Positions 53,581 through 62,833 are shown, numbered from the stretch's first letter. The stretch is 64,000 nt of DNA from Actinomadura_C sp036008685 (GCA_036008685.1 DASYNF010000260.1:1-64000), one strand, 5' to 3'. Notes: generated by a model from the sequence alone, not told the origin. Translations and numbers: made by a program.

Positions 53581-54207
53581 CTACTTGGAGTAGTACTCGA
53601 CGATGAGCTGTTCCTGGACCGGCGAGTCGATCTGCTGCCGGACCGGGAGGGCGTGCACGAGGACGCGCATCTTGTCGGAGATGACCTCGAGCCACGCCGG
53701 GGTCGTGCGGTCGCCGACCTCGGCGCGCGCCACCTCGAAGGGGACGTCCTCGAGGGACTTCTGCCGCACCTCGATGATGTCCCGCTCGTTCACGAGGTAC
53801 GAGGGGATGTCGACCTTCTGGCCGTTGACCAGGAAGTGGCCGTGGCGGACCAGCTGGCGAGCCATGTCGCGGCTCTTGGCGAAGCCCGCGCGGTAGACCA
53901 CGTTGTCGAGACGCCGCTCGAGCAGGTTCAGCAGGTTCTCACCCGTCCGGCCCTGCTTGCGGTTGGCCTCTTTGTAGTAGTTGCTGAACTGCTTCTCGAG
54001 CACCCCGTAGATGCGGCGGGCCTTCTGCTTCTCCCGCAGCTGGACGAGGTACTCGGTCTCCTTGGGACGACCGCGACCGTGCTCACCCGGCGGGTAGGGC
54101 CGGATCTCGATCGGGCACTTGGGTCCCATGCACTTGCTGCCCTTGAGGAACAGCTTCATCTTCTCGCGACGGCACAGCTTGCAGTCGGCACCGGTGTAAC
54201 GAGCCAT
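53581..54207 (-). CDS. rpsD: 30S ribosomal protein S4, zinc-binding form
   Basis: 208 residues from the ATG at 54207; sequence upstream in frame is not conserved. Binds 16S rRNA first in 30S assembly. Cys9, Cys12, Cys26 and Cys31 (CKLC ... CMGPKC) form the zinc site of the C+ type. The S4 RNA-binding domain follows (LLERRLDNVVYRAGFA). Confidence 0.97.
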   Translation of the reverse strand: MARYTGADCKLCRREKMKLFLKGSKCMGPKCPIEIRPYPPGEHGRGRPKETEYLVQLREKQKARRIYGVLEKQFSNYYKEANRKQGRTGENLLNLLERRLDNVVYRAGFAKSRDMARQLVRHGHFLVNGQKVDIPSYLVNERDIIEVRQKSLEDVPFEVARAEVGDRTTPAWLEVISDKMRVLVHALPVRQQIDSPVQEQLIVEYYSK

Positions 54208-54221
54208 GTATTCGTAACCTC

Positions 54222-54623
54222 TCAGACCCGGCGGCGCTTCGGCGGCCGGCAACCGTTGTGCGGCACAGGCGTGACGTCCTGGATGGAGCCCACCTCGAGG
54301 CCGGTCGCCTGCAGTGACCGGATGGCGGTCTCGCGGCCCGAACCCGGGCCCTTCACGAAGACGTCGACCTTACGCATGCCGTGCTCCATGGCGCGGCGGG
54401 CGGCCGACTCGGCCGCCATCTGAGCCGCGAACGGCGTCGACTTGCGCGAGCCCTTGAAGCCGACATGGCCGGCCGAGGCCCAAGCGATCACGTTCCCCAT
54501 GGGGTCGGTGACCGTGACGATCGTGTTGTTGAACGTGCTCTTGATGTGGGCGTGCCCATGAGCGACGTTCTTCTTTTCCTTGCGGCGCACCTTCTTGGCG
54601 CCGACCCGGCTCTTCGGAGGCAT
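54222..54623 (-). CDS. rpsK: 30S ribosomal protein S11
   Basis: 133 residues, typical. Basic N terminus, core HIKSTFNNTIVTVTD, and conserved end NGCRPPKRRRV. Forms the platform of the 30S subunit with S18 and S21. Confidence 0.98.
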   Translation of the reverse strand: MPPKSRVGAKKVRRKEKKNVAHGHAHIKSTFNNTIVTVTDPMGNVIAWASAGHVGFKGSRKSTPFAAQMAAESAARRAMEHGMRKVDVFVKGPGSGRETAIRSLQATGLEVGSIQDVTPVPHNGCRPPKRRRV

Positions 54624-54689
54624 CTGCTCTCTTTACTCTTGAGGTCGTCGGTCCCTGCGGGGCCCCGCTCCAGGCGGGACGCGGCGGGG

Positions 54690-55070
54690 CTACTTCTTGC
54701 CGGTCTTCTTCCTACCGGCCACGGTCTTCTTCTTGCCCTTGCGGGTGCGCGCGTTGGTCTGCGTGCGCTGACCGTGGACGGGAAGGCCACGGCGGTGACG
54801 GATGCCCTGGTAGCACCCGATCTCGATCTTGCGACGGATGTCGGCCTGGATCTCGCGGCGCAGGTCGCCCTCGACCTTGTAGTTGCCTTCGATCCAGTCG
54901 CGCAGCCGGATCAGCTCGTCGTCGCCGAGCTGGTGCACCCGCAGGTCACCGCTGATGCCGGTCTGCAGCAGGGTCTCGAGCGCGCGAGTGCGGCCGAGTC
55001 CGTAGATGTATGTGAGCGCGATCTCGAGGCGCTTCTCGCGCGGGAGGTCGACGCCGACTAGACGTGCCAT
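54690..55070 (-). CDS. rpsM: 30S ribosomal protein S13
   Basis: 126 residues from the ATG at 55070. MARLVGVDLPREKRLEIALT is the standard start, and RHRRGLPVHGQRTQTNARTR the conserved centre. The Lys-rich tail contacts the P site. Bridges to the 50S subunit. Confidence 0.98.
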   Translation of the reverse strand: MARLVGVDLPREKRLEIALTYIYGLGRTRALETLLQTGISGDLRVHQLGDDELIRLRDWIEGNYKVEGDLRREIQADIRRKIEIGCYQGIRHRRGLPVHGQRTQTNARTRKGKKKTVAGRKKTGKK

Positions 55071-55283
55071 CGTCGGGCAGTTCCCTTCATGTTGCGGAGG
55101 TCTGACACGCCGCCACCACACCCCTGCCCGGGTGTGGCCCCGGCCTCCGACCGGGGGTCTCTCTCTCACAGCTGTGCCGTACGACTCCGCGGAGGCGTAC
55201 GGCGAGGCGGCGCGAGAGTTGCGACGCGTGTCTTTTTCCTTACAGGGCCGTTACCGGCCCTGAGCGGGGCGCTGTGCGCCCGC

Positions 55284-55397
55284 TCAGCCCTGGCGCTGCT
55301 TGTGCCGCGGGTCCGGGCAGATCACCATGACCCGGCCGTGACGGCGGATGATCCGGCACTTCATGCAGATCTTCTTGACACTCGGCTTGACCTTCAC
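55284..55397 (-). CDS. rpmJ: 50S ribosomal protein L36, zinc-binding form
   Basis: 37 residues from the GTG at 55397 (MKVKPSVKKICMKCRIIRRH), with GAGGAG about 7 bases upstream. The zinc ligands Cys11, Cys14, Cys27 and His32 are intact, so this is the C+ type. Too short to stand out by length but unmistakable by sequence. Confidence 0.97.
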   Translation of the reverse strand: MKVKPSVKKICMKCRIIRRHGRVMVICPDPRHKQRQG

Positions 55398-55464
55398 TGG
55401 AGTCTCCTCGGTACAGGGTCGTCCCCGCCTCGCCGTGACACGGAGAAGGCAACCCCAGTAGGCG

Positions 55465-55686
55465 TTACTTGTAGCGGTAGACGATCCGGCCACGCGTGAG
55501 GTCGTAGGGGCTCAGCTCCACGACGACTCGGTCGTCCGGCAGGATCCGGATGTAGTGCATCCGCATCTTGCCACTGATGTGGGCGAGGACCTTGTGCCCG
55601 TTGTCCAGCTGCACCCGGAACATTGCGTTCGGGAGCGACTCGACGACGACGCCTTCGATCTCGATGGCCCCTTCTTTCTTGGCCAT
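55465..55686 (-). CDS. infA: Translation initiation factor IF-1
   Basis: 73 residues, an OB-fold protein that binds the 30S A site during initiation. Starts MAKKEGAIEIEGVVVESLPN and ends with the conserved YDLTRGRIVYRYK. First gene of the infA-rpmJ-rpsM-rpsK-rpsD-rpoA-rplQ run. Confidence 0.98.
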   Translation of the reverse strand: MAKKEGAIEIEGVVVESLPNAMFRVQLDNGHKVLAHISGKMRMHYIRILPDDRVVVELSPYDLTRGRIVYRYK

Positions 55687-56009
55687 GTCCTCCGCGTTTC
55701 GCTGGTCGGCTCATCTGGGGATCGGTCCCTGCGGAGAGCGGACTCTCCGCGTGCCCCGGTGGCGGGGCAGCGATCGCTCGCGTCTGACGACCGCCCTGGG
55801 GTGGCGCGAACGCGCACGCGTAGGGCATCGAAAGTGGACCGACAAAAGAGTGTACGTCACCCGGCCGCCGAACGCGAAATTCTCGCACATCCGCCGAGGG
55901 GATCGGACGTCGGGCGGCACCGCCGGCCCGTGCTTCCTGCACGGGCCCTTCCCGGGTCGTACGCTGGTTGCGGATCTCCAACAGGGCTGTCCGCACGAGG
56001 AGGATCGCC
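55687..56009. other. Divergent region between infA and the HTH gene
   Basis: About 320 bases. It must contain the infA operon promoter. A 9-bp perfect hairpin at 55925-55947 (loop TTCCT) lies 60 bases before the plus-strand gene. No ORF supported. Confidence 0.5.
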
Positions 56010-56567
56010 ATGCCGGGCTATGACTTCGAGCTGATCCTCAGCCGTCCGTTCTTCGAGCCGGAGCTGGATCCGCTGTTCCAGCATACCCAGGGCTACGTCA
56101 CGGTCGGTTTCGTCCGGGATCCCCAGCAGGCCGGGCACACCGGCCAGGCGGGGTGCTCCTGGGACGCCCCGTCGCTGGCGGCGGCGGTCATGGAGGTGAT
56201 CGGCCACATCGAGGCGAGCGCGCCCGGGCTGCGAGCCCTGCGCGTCGAGGCCGATCCGCTGCTGTCGATGCTCGACATCGCCGAACGCGCCGGCCGCACC
56301 ATCGAGTCCGTCCGGCTCTCGATCAAGGGCGTCCACGGACCCGGCGGCTTCCCGGCCTCGGAGACCACGACGCCCCGGCACCGCCTGTGGCGGTGGTCCC
56401 AGGTGGCCACGTGGTACGGCATCGACGACCCGCAGATCCGTGAGGCCGGACCGACCTCCCGGGCCATCAACGGATGGCTCGCCCTGCGCGAGATCGTCCC
56501 CCAGGTCGCGCCGGAGCCCCGCACCATGGTGTCGGCGCTGGCCTCCGCCGTGCGCGTCAGCGCCTAG
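56010..56567 (+). CDS. Putative DNA-binding protein with HTH-like segment
   Basis: 185 residues from the ATG at 56010, behind a clear GAGGAGG site. The C-terminal half contains LDIAERAGRTIESVRLSIKG, GPGGFPASE and RLWRWSQVATWYG. That layout (helix-turn-helix, then a Gly-Pro loop and an Arg-Leu-Trp-Arg-Trp strand) is seen in actinobacterial AlpA/MerR-like regulators. The N-terminal half has a mixed alpha/beta pattern like a small sensor domain. It is the only plus-strand gene between map and infA. Target unknown. Confidence 0.65.
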   Translation: MPGYDFELILSRPFFEPELDPLFQHTQGYVTVGFVRDPQQAGHTGQAGCSWDAPSLAAAVMEVIGHIEASAPGLRALRVEADPLLSMLDIAERAGRTIESVRLSIKGVHGPGGFPASETTTPRHRLWRWSQVATWYGIDDPQIREAGPTSRAINGWLALREIVPQVAPEPRTMVSALASAVRVSA

Positions 56568-56598
56568 AGCCGCGGGGTCCCGGCCCGGTCTCCCGGCC

Positions 56599-57042
56599 TC
56601 AGCCCGAGGGCCGCCTGGGACCGAAGAGGCCACGGGCCAGCAGGACCGCTCCCCAGGGGCCCGCCATCCAGATCCACCAGGGGAAGAGCAACTGAGCGCT
56701 CGACACGCAGGAGATCAACCAGATGACGACGCAGACCAGGTTGACCGAGGCGTAGCCCGCCCAGCCCGACATGCCTCCGTCGCGCAGGCCCACCGGGCCG
56801 GGCCGGGCCGGTGCCATGCCGGCGCGGCGCGCCGCGGGCACGGGCAGCTCGTACAGGTCGGTTTCCGGAAGGTCCGCGGTGATCTCGTGCAACGCGCCCA
56901 CGGTCCTCGCCGCGTAGGTGGCGTCGAGACGCTCGTTCAGCTCCTCGATGGTGATCCGGCCCTGGACGCAGTGCTCGCGCAGAGCCGTCGCGACCCTGTC
57001 ACGGTCGGCGTCCGACGCGCGCATCTCCGGATTCAACGGCAT
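56599..57042 (-). CDS. DUF1707 membrane protein
   Basis: 147 residues from the ATG at 57042. An N-terminal DUF1707 domain (about 6-58: MRASDADRDRVATALREHCV, GRITIEELNERLDATYAART), found in many actinobacterial proteins of unknown function, is followed by a linker and two membrane helices (about 95-115 and 120-138) ending GLFGPRRPSG. It lies downstream of map and may be co-transcribed. Confidence 0.85.
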   Translation of the reverse strand: MPLNPEMRASDADRDRVATALREHCVQGRITIEELNERLDATYAARTVGALHEITADLPETDLYELPVPAARRAGMAPARPGPVGLRDGGMSGWAGYASVNLVCVVIWLISCVSSAQLLFPWWIWMAGPWGAVLLARGLFGPRRPSG

Positions 57043-57103
57043 TCGCCATCCCTTCGCGCCGCCCAGGATGCCGGACCCGCACACCCGGGCGGGTGAACCT
57101 TCG

Positions 57104-57934
57104 TCACCCCGTAGGACGCTCCGGGACGCCGGCCGGTTCCGCGAGGCCCCGGCGGCCGCCGTCCAGCGCGGTGAGCACCCATGGGCCGTCCTCGGTGACC
57201 GCGAACGTGTGCTCGAAGTGCGCCGAGTACTTTCCGTCCTGGGTCACCACGGTCCACTCGTCCTCGAGCTCCCAGGTGTGACGCGAACCGAGATTGACCA
57301 TCGGCTCCACCGCGAAGCACATGCCCGGCACGAGCTCGGGACCTTGTCCCGGGGGGCCGTGGTTGGGCACCGGCGGATCCATGTGCATCTCGGTGCCGAT
57401 GCCGTGCCCGGTGTAGCCCTCGACGATGCCGTACGGCCCCTGCTCGCGGATGTAGGTCTCGACGGCGTGGCTGATGTCGCTGAGCCTCCGCCCGGCCTGA
57501 CCGGCCGCGAGGCCGCGCCACATCGCCTCTTCGCAGACGTCCATGAGCCGCTGCCGCTCGGGGGTGATGTCGCCGACCGCCACCGTGATCGCGGAGTCGC
57601 CGTGCCAGCCGTCGACGATCGCGCCGCAGTCGATGGAGATGATGTCGCCCTCCCGCAGCACCTTGCGGGCGCTGGGGATGCCGTGCACGATCTCCTCGTT
57701 GACCGAGGTGCAGATGGTCGCGGGAAAGCCCTGATAGCCCTTGAACGACGGCGTGGCCCCCGCTGAGCGGATGGACTCCTCTGCCATGTCGTCGAGGTCC
57801 GCCGTGGTGATTCCGGGCTTCACGGCCTCTCTCAGCCGCTCCAGGGTGTGGCCCACCACGAGCCCCGCCGCCCGCATGAGCTCGATCTGCTCCGCGGTCT
57901 TGATCTGGATCGCCGGCCTACGCCTTTTCCACAC
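57104..57934 (-). CDS. map: Methionine aminopeptidase, type I
   Basis: 276 residues. Removes the initiator Met from new proteins, a metal-dependent pita-bread-fold enzyme. Metal ligands lie in SIDCGAIVDGWHGDSAITV (two Asp), GHGIG (His), FAVEPM (Glu) and FEHTFAVTEDG (Glu). The GTG at 57934 gives a short basic N terminus. Between adk and the DUF1707 gene, in the conserved secY-adk-map order. Confidence 0.96.
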   Translation of the reverse strand: MWKRRRPAIQIKTAEQIELMRAAGLVVGHTLERLREAVKPGITTADLDDMAEESIRSAGATPSFKGYQGFPATICTSVNEEIVHGIPSARKVLREGDIISIDCGAIVDGWHGDSAITVAVGDITPERQRLMDVCEEAMWRGLAAGQAGRRLSDISHAVETYIREQGPYGIVEGYTGHGIGTEMHMDPPVPNHGPPGQGPELVPGMCFAVEPMVNLGSRHTWELEDEWTVVTQDGKYSAHFEHTFAVTEDGPWVLTALDGGRRGLAEPAGVPERPTG

Positions 57935-57961
57935 ACTCCGCTCCCGGGTAACCGAAGGGTC

Positions 57962-58612
57962 TCACCTCGCGAGGGGACGGAGCGCCGCGAGTGCGCGCTC
58001 GGTGACCTCCTCGACGGGGCCGGTGGCATCGATGCCTACCAGAATGCCCTCATCTGCATAGAACGACACGAGTGGTGCGGTCTGTTCCGCGTAGACCTCC
58101 AGCCGGTGCCGGATGGTCTCCTCTTTGTCATCGTCACGCTGGAAGAGCTGCCCGCGGCAGTCGTCGCAGACGTCGTCCCGCTTGTCATCGAACATGACGT
58201 GCCAGATGCGGCCGCACCGGCCGCAGGTTCGGCGGCCGGACAACCGGCGTACGACCTCGTCCTCGTCGACGACGAGCTCGAGGACGAGGTCGATCCGTGA
58301 CTCCCACTCGGACAGGATCTTCTTGAGCGTCTCGGCCTGCGGCACGTTGCGCGGGAAGCCGTCGAGGAGGAAGCCCTCCCGGGCGTCGTCCTCGGCCAGC
58401 CGGTCGCGGACCATGGCGATGGTGACCTCGTCCGGGACGAGGTCACCCCGGTCCATGTACTCCCTGGCCTGGCGCCCGAGCTCGGTGCCGCCGCTCACGT
58501 TGGCACGGAAGATGTCACCTGTCGAGATCTTCGGGATGGACAGGTGCGATGCGATGAATTGGGCCTGTGTCCCCTTGCCCGCTCCGGGGGGACCCACGAG
58601 CACGATACGCAC
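57962..58612 (-). CDS. adk: Adenylate kinase with zinc-binding lid
   Basis: 216 residues from a GTG. Interconverts ATP + AMP and 2 ADP. The P-loop is GPPGAGKGTQA. The lid has Cys130, Cys133, Cys149 and Cys152 (CGRC ... CDDC), the zinc-binding type known from Gram-positive bacteria. The start overlaps the secY stop by one base (TAGTG). Confidence 0.97.
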   Translation of the reverse strand: MRIVLVGPPGAGKGTQAQFIASHLSIPKISTGDIFRANVSGGTELGRQAREYMDRGDLVPDEVTIAMVRDRLAEDDAREGFLLDGFPRNVPQAETLKKILSEWESRIDLVLELVVDEDEVVRRLSGRRTCGRCGRIWHVMFDDKRDDVCDDCRGQLFQRDDDKEETIRHRLEVYAEQTAPLVSFYADEGILVGIDATGPVEEVTERALAALRPLAR

Positions 58613-59910
58613 TACCGCAGGAAGCCCTCGTAGTTGCGCTGCTGGAGTTGGCTCTCGATCTGCTTCACGGTATCCAGCCCGACACCGACGACGATGAGGA
58701 TGCTCGTCCCACCGAACGCGAAGTCCTGCATGTTACCGAGCAGAGAGAAGGCGATCATTGGGATCAGAGCCACGATCCCCAGGTAGAGCGCGCCCGGCGT
58801 GGTGATCCGCGTCAACACACGGTCGAGGTAGTCGGCGGTCGGCCGACCTGGGCGGATGCCCGGGATGAACCCGCCGTACTTCTTCATGTTGTCCGCGACC
58901 TCCGTGGGGTTGAAGGTGATCGCCACGTAGAAGTAGGTGAAGAACACGATCAGGCCGAAGAAGGCCGCCATGTGCCAGGGATTGCTCTGCTGCAGGTAGG
59001 GCGCCAGAGTCTGGTTGAGGAACTTGTTGTCGCGCCACAGTGTCGACGCGAGCTGCGGCAGGTAGGTGAGCGACGACGCGAAGATGACCGGGATGATGCC
59101 GGCCTGGTTGACCTTGAGCGGGATGTAGGTCGAGGTGCCGCCGTACATGCGCCGGCCGACCATCCGCTTGGCGTACTGCACCGGGATCCGGCGCTGCGCC
59201 TGCTCGACGAAGACCACCGCCGCCATGATCGCGAGCCCGACCACCATCACCAGCGTGAAGACGAAGCCGCCCTTGGCCTTGAAGATGCCCCAGAACTGCG
59301 CCGGGAAGACCGCCACGACCTGAGTGAAGATCAGGATCGACATGCCGTTGCCGACTCCGCGGTCGGTGATGAGCTCACCGAGCCACATGATCACCGAGGT
59401 GCCGGCCGTCATGCAGATCACCATCGTGATGATGGTGAACAGGTTGTTGTTGTACAGCACGTCCTGGCCGGCGCTCTGGTAGAGCTGCCCGGTACGGGCC
59501 ATCGCCACGATGCCGGTCGCCTGCAGGATCGCCAGCCCGATGGTCAGATAGCGTGTGTACTGCGTGATCCTGGTGGTCCCCGCCTGGCCTTCCTTCTTCA
59601 GCGTCTCGAGCCGCGGGATCACCACGGTGAGAAGCTGGAGGATGATGCTGGCGGTGATGTACGGCATGATGCCGAGCGCGAAGACCGAGAGTTTCAGCAG
59701 CGCACCGCCGCTGAAGAGATCGACCAGCTGGAAGACCTGTCCGGACCCGCTCTGCTTGGCCTGCTGGGCGAGGTCGCGCACCGCCTTGGTGTTCACACCT
59801 GGGGTGGGCAGCTGGGACCCCAGCCGGAACACCACGATGATGAACAGCGTGAACAGTATCTTCTTGCGCAGGTCAGGCGTACGGAATGCCCGAGTGAACG
59901 CGGTCAGCAC
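58612..59910 (-). CDS. secY: Protein translocase subunit SecY
   Basis: 432 residues with ten membrane helices. The channel of the Sec translocon. The GTG at 59910 is chosen over the ATG at 59913: it gives MLTAFTRAFRTPDLRKKILF, as in other actinobacteria, and the GGAGGA site is too close to the ATG. The plug region (about 60-70) and the cytoplasmic loops C4 and C5 are present. Part of the L15-secY-adk-map series. Confidence 0.96.
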   Translation of the reverse strand: MLTAFTRAFRTPDLRKKILFTLFIIVVFRLGSQLPTPGVNTKAVRDLAQQAKQSGSGQVFQLVDLFSGGALLKLSVFALGIMPYITASIILQLLTVVIPRLETLKKEGQAGTTRITQYTRYLTIGLAILQATGIVAMARTGQLYQSAGQDVLYNNNLFTIITMVICMTAGTSVIMWLGELITDRGVGNGMSILIFTQVVAVFPAQFWGIFKAKGGFVFTLVMVVGLAIMAAVVFVEQAQRRIPVQYAKRMVGRRMYGGTSTYIPLKVNQAGIIPVIFASSLTYLPQLASTLWRDNKFLNQTLAPYLQQSNPWHMAAFFGLIVFFTYFYVAITFNPTEVADNMKKYGGFIPGIRPGRPTADYLDRVLTRITTPGALYLGIVALIPMIAFSLLGNMQDFAFGGTSILIVVGVGLDTVKQIESQLQQRNYEGFLR

Positions 59911-60052
59911 CATTCCTCCTGCGCAAATCCCGACCTGGGACTTCTGAGGGGCCAGGGTAGACGGATTGTGGCGGCGGCCGAGGTGGTCGTCGCCGGTCGA
60001 ACTCTAACAGCACCCACGGGGGGAAGGGTCCCCCCGTGGGTGCCACCGCGTT

Positions 60053-60502
60053 TCACAGCTCGTCGGCGGAACCACCGGCGGCGACGATCTTCTCCTTCGC
60101 GGATGCCGAGAAGGCGTGCACCTTCACCCGCACCGCGACGGAGATCTCGCCCGTACCGAGAATCTTGACCGGACGGCCGCGGCGCACCGCGCCCTTGGCC
60201 ACCAAGTCCTCCGCCGTGGCCTCTCCACCCTCAGGGTAGAGCTCGGCCAGCCTGTCCAGATTGACGACCTGATACTCGACCCGGAACGGATTGTTGAAGC
60301 CCTTGAGCTTCGGAATCCGGCGGATCAGGGGCATCTGGCCGCCCTCGAACCCCACGGCGACCTTGTTACGGGCCTTCGTGCCCTTGGTGCCACGTCCCGC
60401 GGTCTTGCCCTTGGATGCCTCACCACGGCCCTTGCGCGTCTTGGCCTTGTTGGCCCCGGGCGCCGGCCGGAGGTGGTGCACCTTGAGAGGAGACTCACCC
60501 AT
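60053..60502 (-). CDS. rplO: 50S ribosomal protein L15
   Basis: 149 residues, typical. Basic, glycine-rich first half (KGRGEASKGKTAGRGTKGTK) that threads into 23S rRNA, then GFEGGQMPLIRRIPK. One base after rpmD. Confidence 0.97.
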   Translation of the reverse strand: MGESPLKVHHLRPAPGANKAKTRKGRGEASKGKTAGRGTKGTKARNKVAVGFEGGQMPLIRRIPKLKGFNNPFRVEYQVVNLDRLAELYPEGGEATAEDLVAKGAVRRGRPVKILGTGEISVAVRVKVHAFSASAKEKIVAAGGSADEL

Positions 60503-60503
60503 C

Positions 60504-60686
60504 TCAATCCACCTCCTCGACGGCGACCAGGTGGTCGACCGTCCGGATCATGCCGAGCACCTCGGGCTTGTTCTCACGGACGACACTCTGGCCGATCCGC
60601 TTGAGGCCGAGGGTGCGCAGCGTCTCGCGCTGGTTGTGCTTGCCGCCGATCTCGGACTTGATCTGCGTGATCTTCAGCTGGCTCAC
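60504..60686 (-). CDS. rpmD: 50S ribosomal protein L30
   Basis: 60 residues from the GTG at 60686 (MSQLKITQIKSEIGGKHNQR), which overlaps the rpsE stop (GTGA). Conserved core TLRTLGLKRIGQSV. Normal length. Confidence 0.96.
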   Translation of the reverse strand: MSQLKITQIKSEIGGKHNQRETLRTLGLKRIGQSVVRENKPEVLGMIRTVDHLVAVEEVD

Positions 60687-61300
60687 GCCGAGACCCCCGC
60701 CCGCGGCTCGAGGCCCGCTGCGCGGGCCCGCAGCATGGCGGCAGGAGCGACGTCCTCGATCGGGAGACCGCGCTTGGCCGCGATCTCCTCGGGACGCTTG
60801 AGCTGCTTCAGCGCCGCGACCGTCGCGTGCACGATGTTGATCGCGTTCGACGAGCCGAGCGACTTGGACAGCACATCGTGAATGCCCGCGCACTCCAGGA
60901 CGGCGCGCACCGGGCCACCCGCGATGACACCCGTACCGGGGCTGGCCGGCTTGAGCAGGACCACGCCCGCCGCCTCCTCGCCCTGGCTGGTGTGCGGGAT
61001 GGTGCCCTGGATGCGCGGCACCTTGAAGAAGTTCTTCTTGGCCTCTTCGACGCCCTTGGCGATCGCCGCGGGTACTTCCTTGGCCTTGCCGTATCCGACG
61101 CCGACGGTGCCGTTGCCGTCGCCGACGACGACGAGGGCGGTGAAGCTGAAGCGCCGACCACCCTTCACGACCTTGGCGACACGGTTGATCGCCACGACGC
61201 GCTCGGTGTACGACGTTCCCTTGTCGGCACCACCGCGACGGTCGTCTCGGCGATCGCGCCGGTCACCGCCCTGGCCGCCTCCACGCCTGGGAGCTGCCAT
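60683..61300 (-). CDS. rpsE: 30S ribosomal protein S5
   Basis: 205 residues. An Arg/Gly/Asp-rich N-terminal extension (about 1-28) precedes the S5 domains (VVAINRVAKVVKGGRRFSF; GDGNGTVGVGYGKAKEVPAA). Involved in translational accuracy. The extension is usual in actinobacteria. Confidence 0.97.
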   Translation of the reverse strand: MAAPRRGGGQGGDRRDRRDDRRGGADKGTSYTERVVAINRVAKVVKGGRRFSFTALVVVGDGNGTVGVGYGKAKEVPAAIAKGVEEAKKNFFKVPRIQGTIPHTSQGEEAAGVVLLKPASPGTGVIAGGPVRAVLECAGIHDVLSKSLGSSNAINIVHATVAALKQLKRPEEIAAKRGLPIEDVAPAAMLRARAAGLEPRAGVSA

Positions 61301-61340
61301 CAGTGGCTCCTCTTCTCTTTCTCTTTCATCTTCCGGGCCA

Positions 61341-61727
61341 TCAGAACTCCAGCCCGCCGTGCCGGGCGCCGTCCGCGAGGGCGGCGATACGGCCGTGGTA
61401 CTTGTTGCCGGACCGGTCGAAGACGACCGCGCTCACGCCGGCCTCCTTGGCGCGCTGCGCCAGGAGCTCACCGACCTTGCGCGACTTGACCGTCTTGTCG
61501 CCGTCCTCGGAGCGCAGACCGGTCTCCATCGTCGAGGCGGACACGAGCGTCCGGCCGACGGTGTCGTCCACGATCTGAGCGAACACGTGGCGGGTCGAAC
61601 GGGTCACGACCAGCCTCGGCCGTACGGCGGTGCCGGCGACCTTCTTGCGGACCCGCAGGTGCCGGCGCGTACGAGAAGCAGCGCGTGCGCTCGTGACCTT
61701 CCGGACCAGGGTCTTGCTGCCAGCCAT
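61341..61727 (-). CDS. rplR: 50S ribosomal protein L18
   Basis: 128 residues. Binds 5S rRNA. RTRRHLRVRKKVAGTAVRPR and VFDRSGNKYHGRIAALADGAR are the conserved ends. Confidence 0.97.
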   Translation of the reverse strand: MAGSKTLVRKVTSARAASRTRRHLRVRKKVAGTAVRPRLVVTRSTRHVFAQIVDDTVGRTLVSASTMETGLRSEDGDKTVKSRKVGELLAQRAKEAGVSAVVFDRSGNKYHGRIAALADGARHGGLEF

Positions 61728-61729
61728 GA

Positions 61730-62266
61730 CTACTTACCAGCCTTTCCGACCTTGCGGCGGACCTGCTCGCCTTGGTAGCGCACGCCCTTGCCCTTGTACG
61801 GGTCCGGCTTGCGCAGCTTACGGATGTTGGCCGCGACCTCGCCGACCTTCTGCTTGTCGATGCCCTCGACCGTGAAGCTCGTGGGACGCTCGACCTTGAA
61901 GTTGATGCCCTCAGGTGCCTTAACGGTGACCGGGTGGCTGAAGCCGAGGGAGAACTCGAGGTCCGACCCCCTGGCCTGAACCCGGTAACCGACACCGACG
62001 ATCTCCAGGGTCTTGCTGTAGCCCTGGGTCACGCCGACGATCATGTTGTGGATCAGTGAACGGGTGAGGCCGTGCAGCGCTCGCACGGTGTTCTCGTCGT
62101 TCGGGCGGCCGACCGTGATGGTGCCGTCCTCGTTCTGCACCGTGATCGGCTGAGCGACCGTGTGGGCGAGTTCGCCCTTGGGCCCCTTCACCGTGACCGC
62201 TTGCCCGTCGACTGTGACCTCGACACCACTCGGTACGGGAATGGGCAGACGTCCGATTCGTGACAT
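61730..62266 (-). CDS. rplF: 50S ribosomal protein L6
   Basis: 178 residues from the ATG at 62266 (MSRIGRLPIPVPSGVEVTVDG). Two L6 domains; the C-terminal PDPYKGKGVRY motif is intact. Upstream in-frame sequence is not conserved. Confidence 0.97.
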   Translation of the reverse strand: MSRIGRLPIPVPSGVEVTVDGQAVTVKGPKGELAHTVAQPITVQNEDGTITVGRPNDENTVRALHGLTRSLIHNMIVGVTQGYSKTLEIVGVGYRVQARGSDLEFSLGFSHPVTVKAPEGINFKVERPTSFTVEGIDKQKVGEVAANIRKLRKPDPYKGKGVRYQGEQVRRKVGKAGK

Positions 62267-62282
62267 GTTCTGTGCCCTCCCC

Positions 62283-62681
62283 TCACCAGACGTAGGCGAG
62301 GACTTCCCCGCCCACCCCACGCTTGCCGGCCTGCCTGTCGGTCATGAGCCCGGACGACGTCGAGATGATCGCGACGCCGAGTCCGCCCAGGACCTTCGGC
62401 AGGTTGTCCTTCTTCGCGTAAACCCGCAGACCGGGCTTCGAAACCCGCTTGATCCCGGCGATCGAACGCTCCCGGGTCGGGCCGAACTTAAGGTCGATCA
62501 CGAGCTTCTTGCCGACCTCTGCATCCTCAACGTGCCAGCCGGAGATGTAACCCTCCTGCTGAAGGATCTCGGAGATGTGCGCCTTGATCTTCGAATACGG
62601 CATGCCCACGATTTCGTGGTAAGCCGAGTTCGCGTTACGCAGACGGGTCAGCATGTCCGCGATCGGGTCGGTCATCGTCAT
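62283..62681 (-). CDS. rpsH: 30S ribosomal protein S8
   Basis: 132 residues. Binds the central domain of 16S rRNA. MTMTDPIADMLTRLRNANSA and the C-terminal STSSGLMTDRQAGKRGVGGE are typical. About 150 bases separate it from rpsN, including a GC hairpin near 62791-62808 that may slow polymerase or process the RNA. Confidence 0.97.
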   Translation of the reverse strand: MTMTDPIADMLTRLRNANSAYHEIVGMPYSKIKAHISEILQQEGYISGWHVEDAEVGKKLVIDLKFGPTRERSIAGIKRVSKPGLRVYAKKDNLPKVLGGLGVAIISTSSGLMTDRQAGKRGVGGEVLAYVW

Positions 62682-62833
62682 GGCCTACTGCTCCCTCGCC
62701 GCGGTTTCCGCACGAGGCGGACCTTCGACGTGGTCGGCGCCGCCGGAGGCGACGCGTTGGTCAATTTTCTTTCCTATTGGCCGGTGGCCGGGCCCCGGAC
62801 TCGGGGCCGTGCGGGGGGATGAACCCCCGCCGG

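Noticed and set aside
58567..60168. Plus-strand frame of 533 codons across secY
   Set aside because: Antisense shadow of secY and rplO; high His/Asp/Arg content and no domain.
62791..62808. GC hairpin between rpsN and rpsH as a terminator
   Set aside because: Only 7 bp of stem inside an essential operon; a full terminator there is unlikely. Mentioned as possible processing site only.
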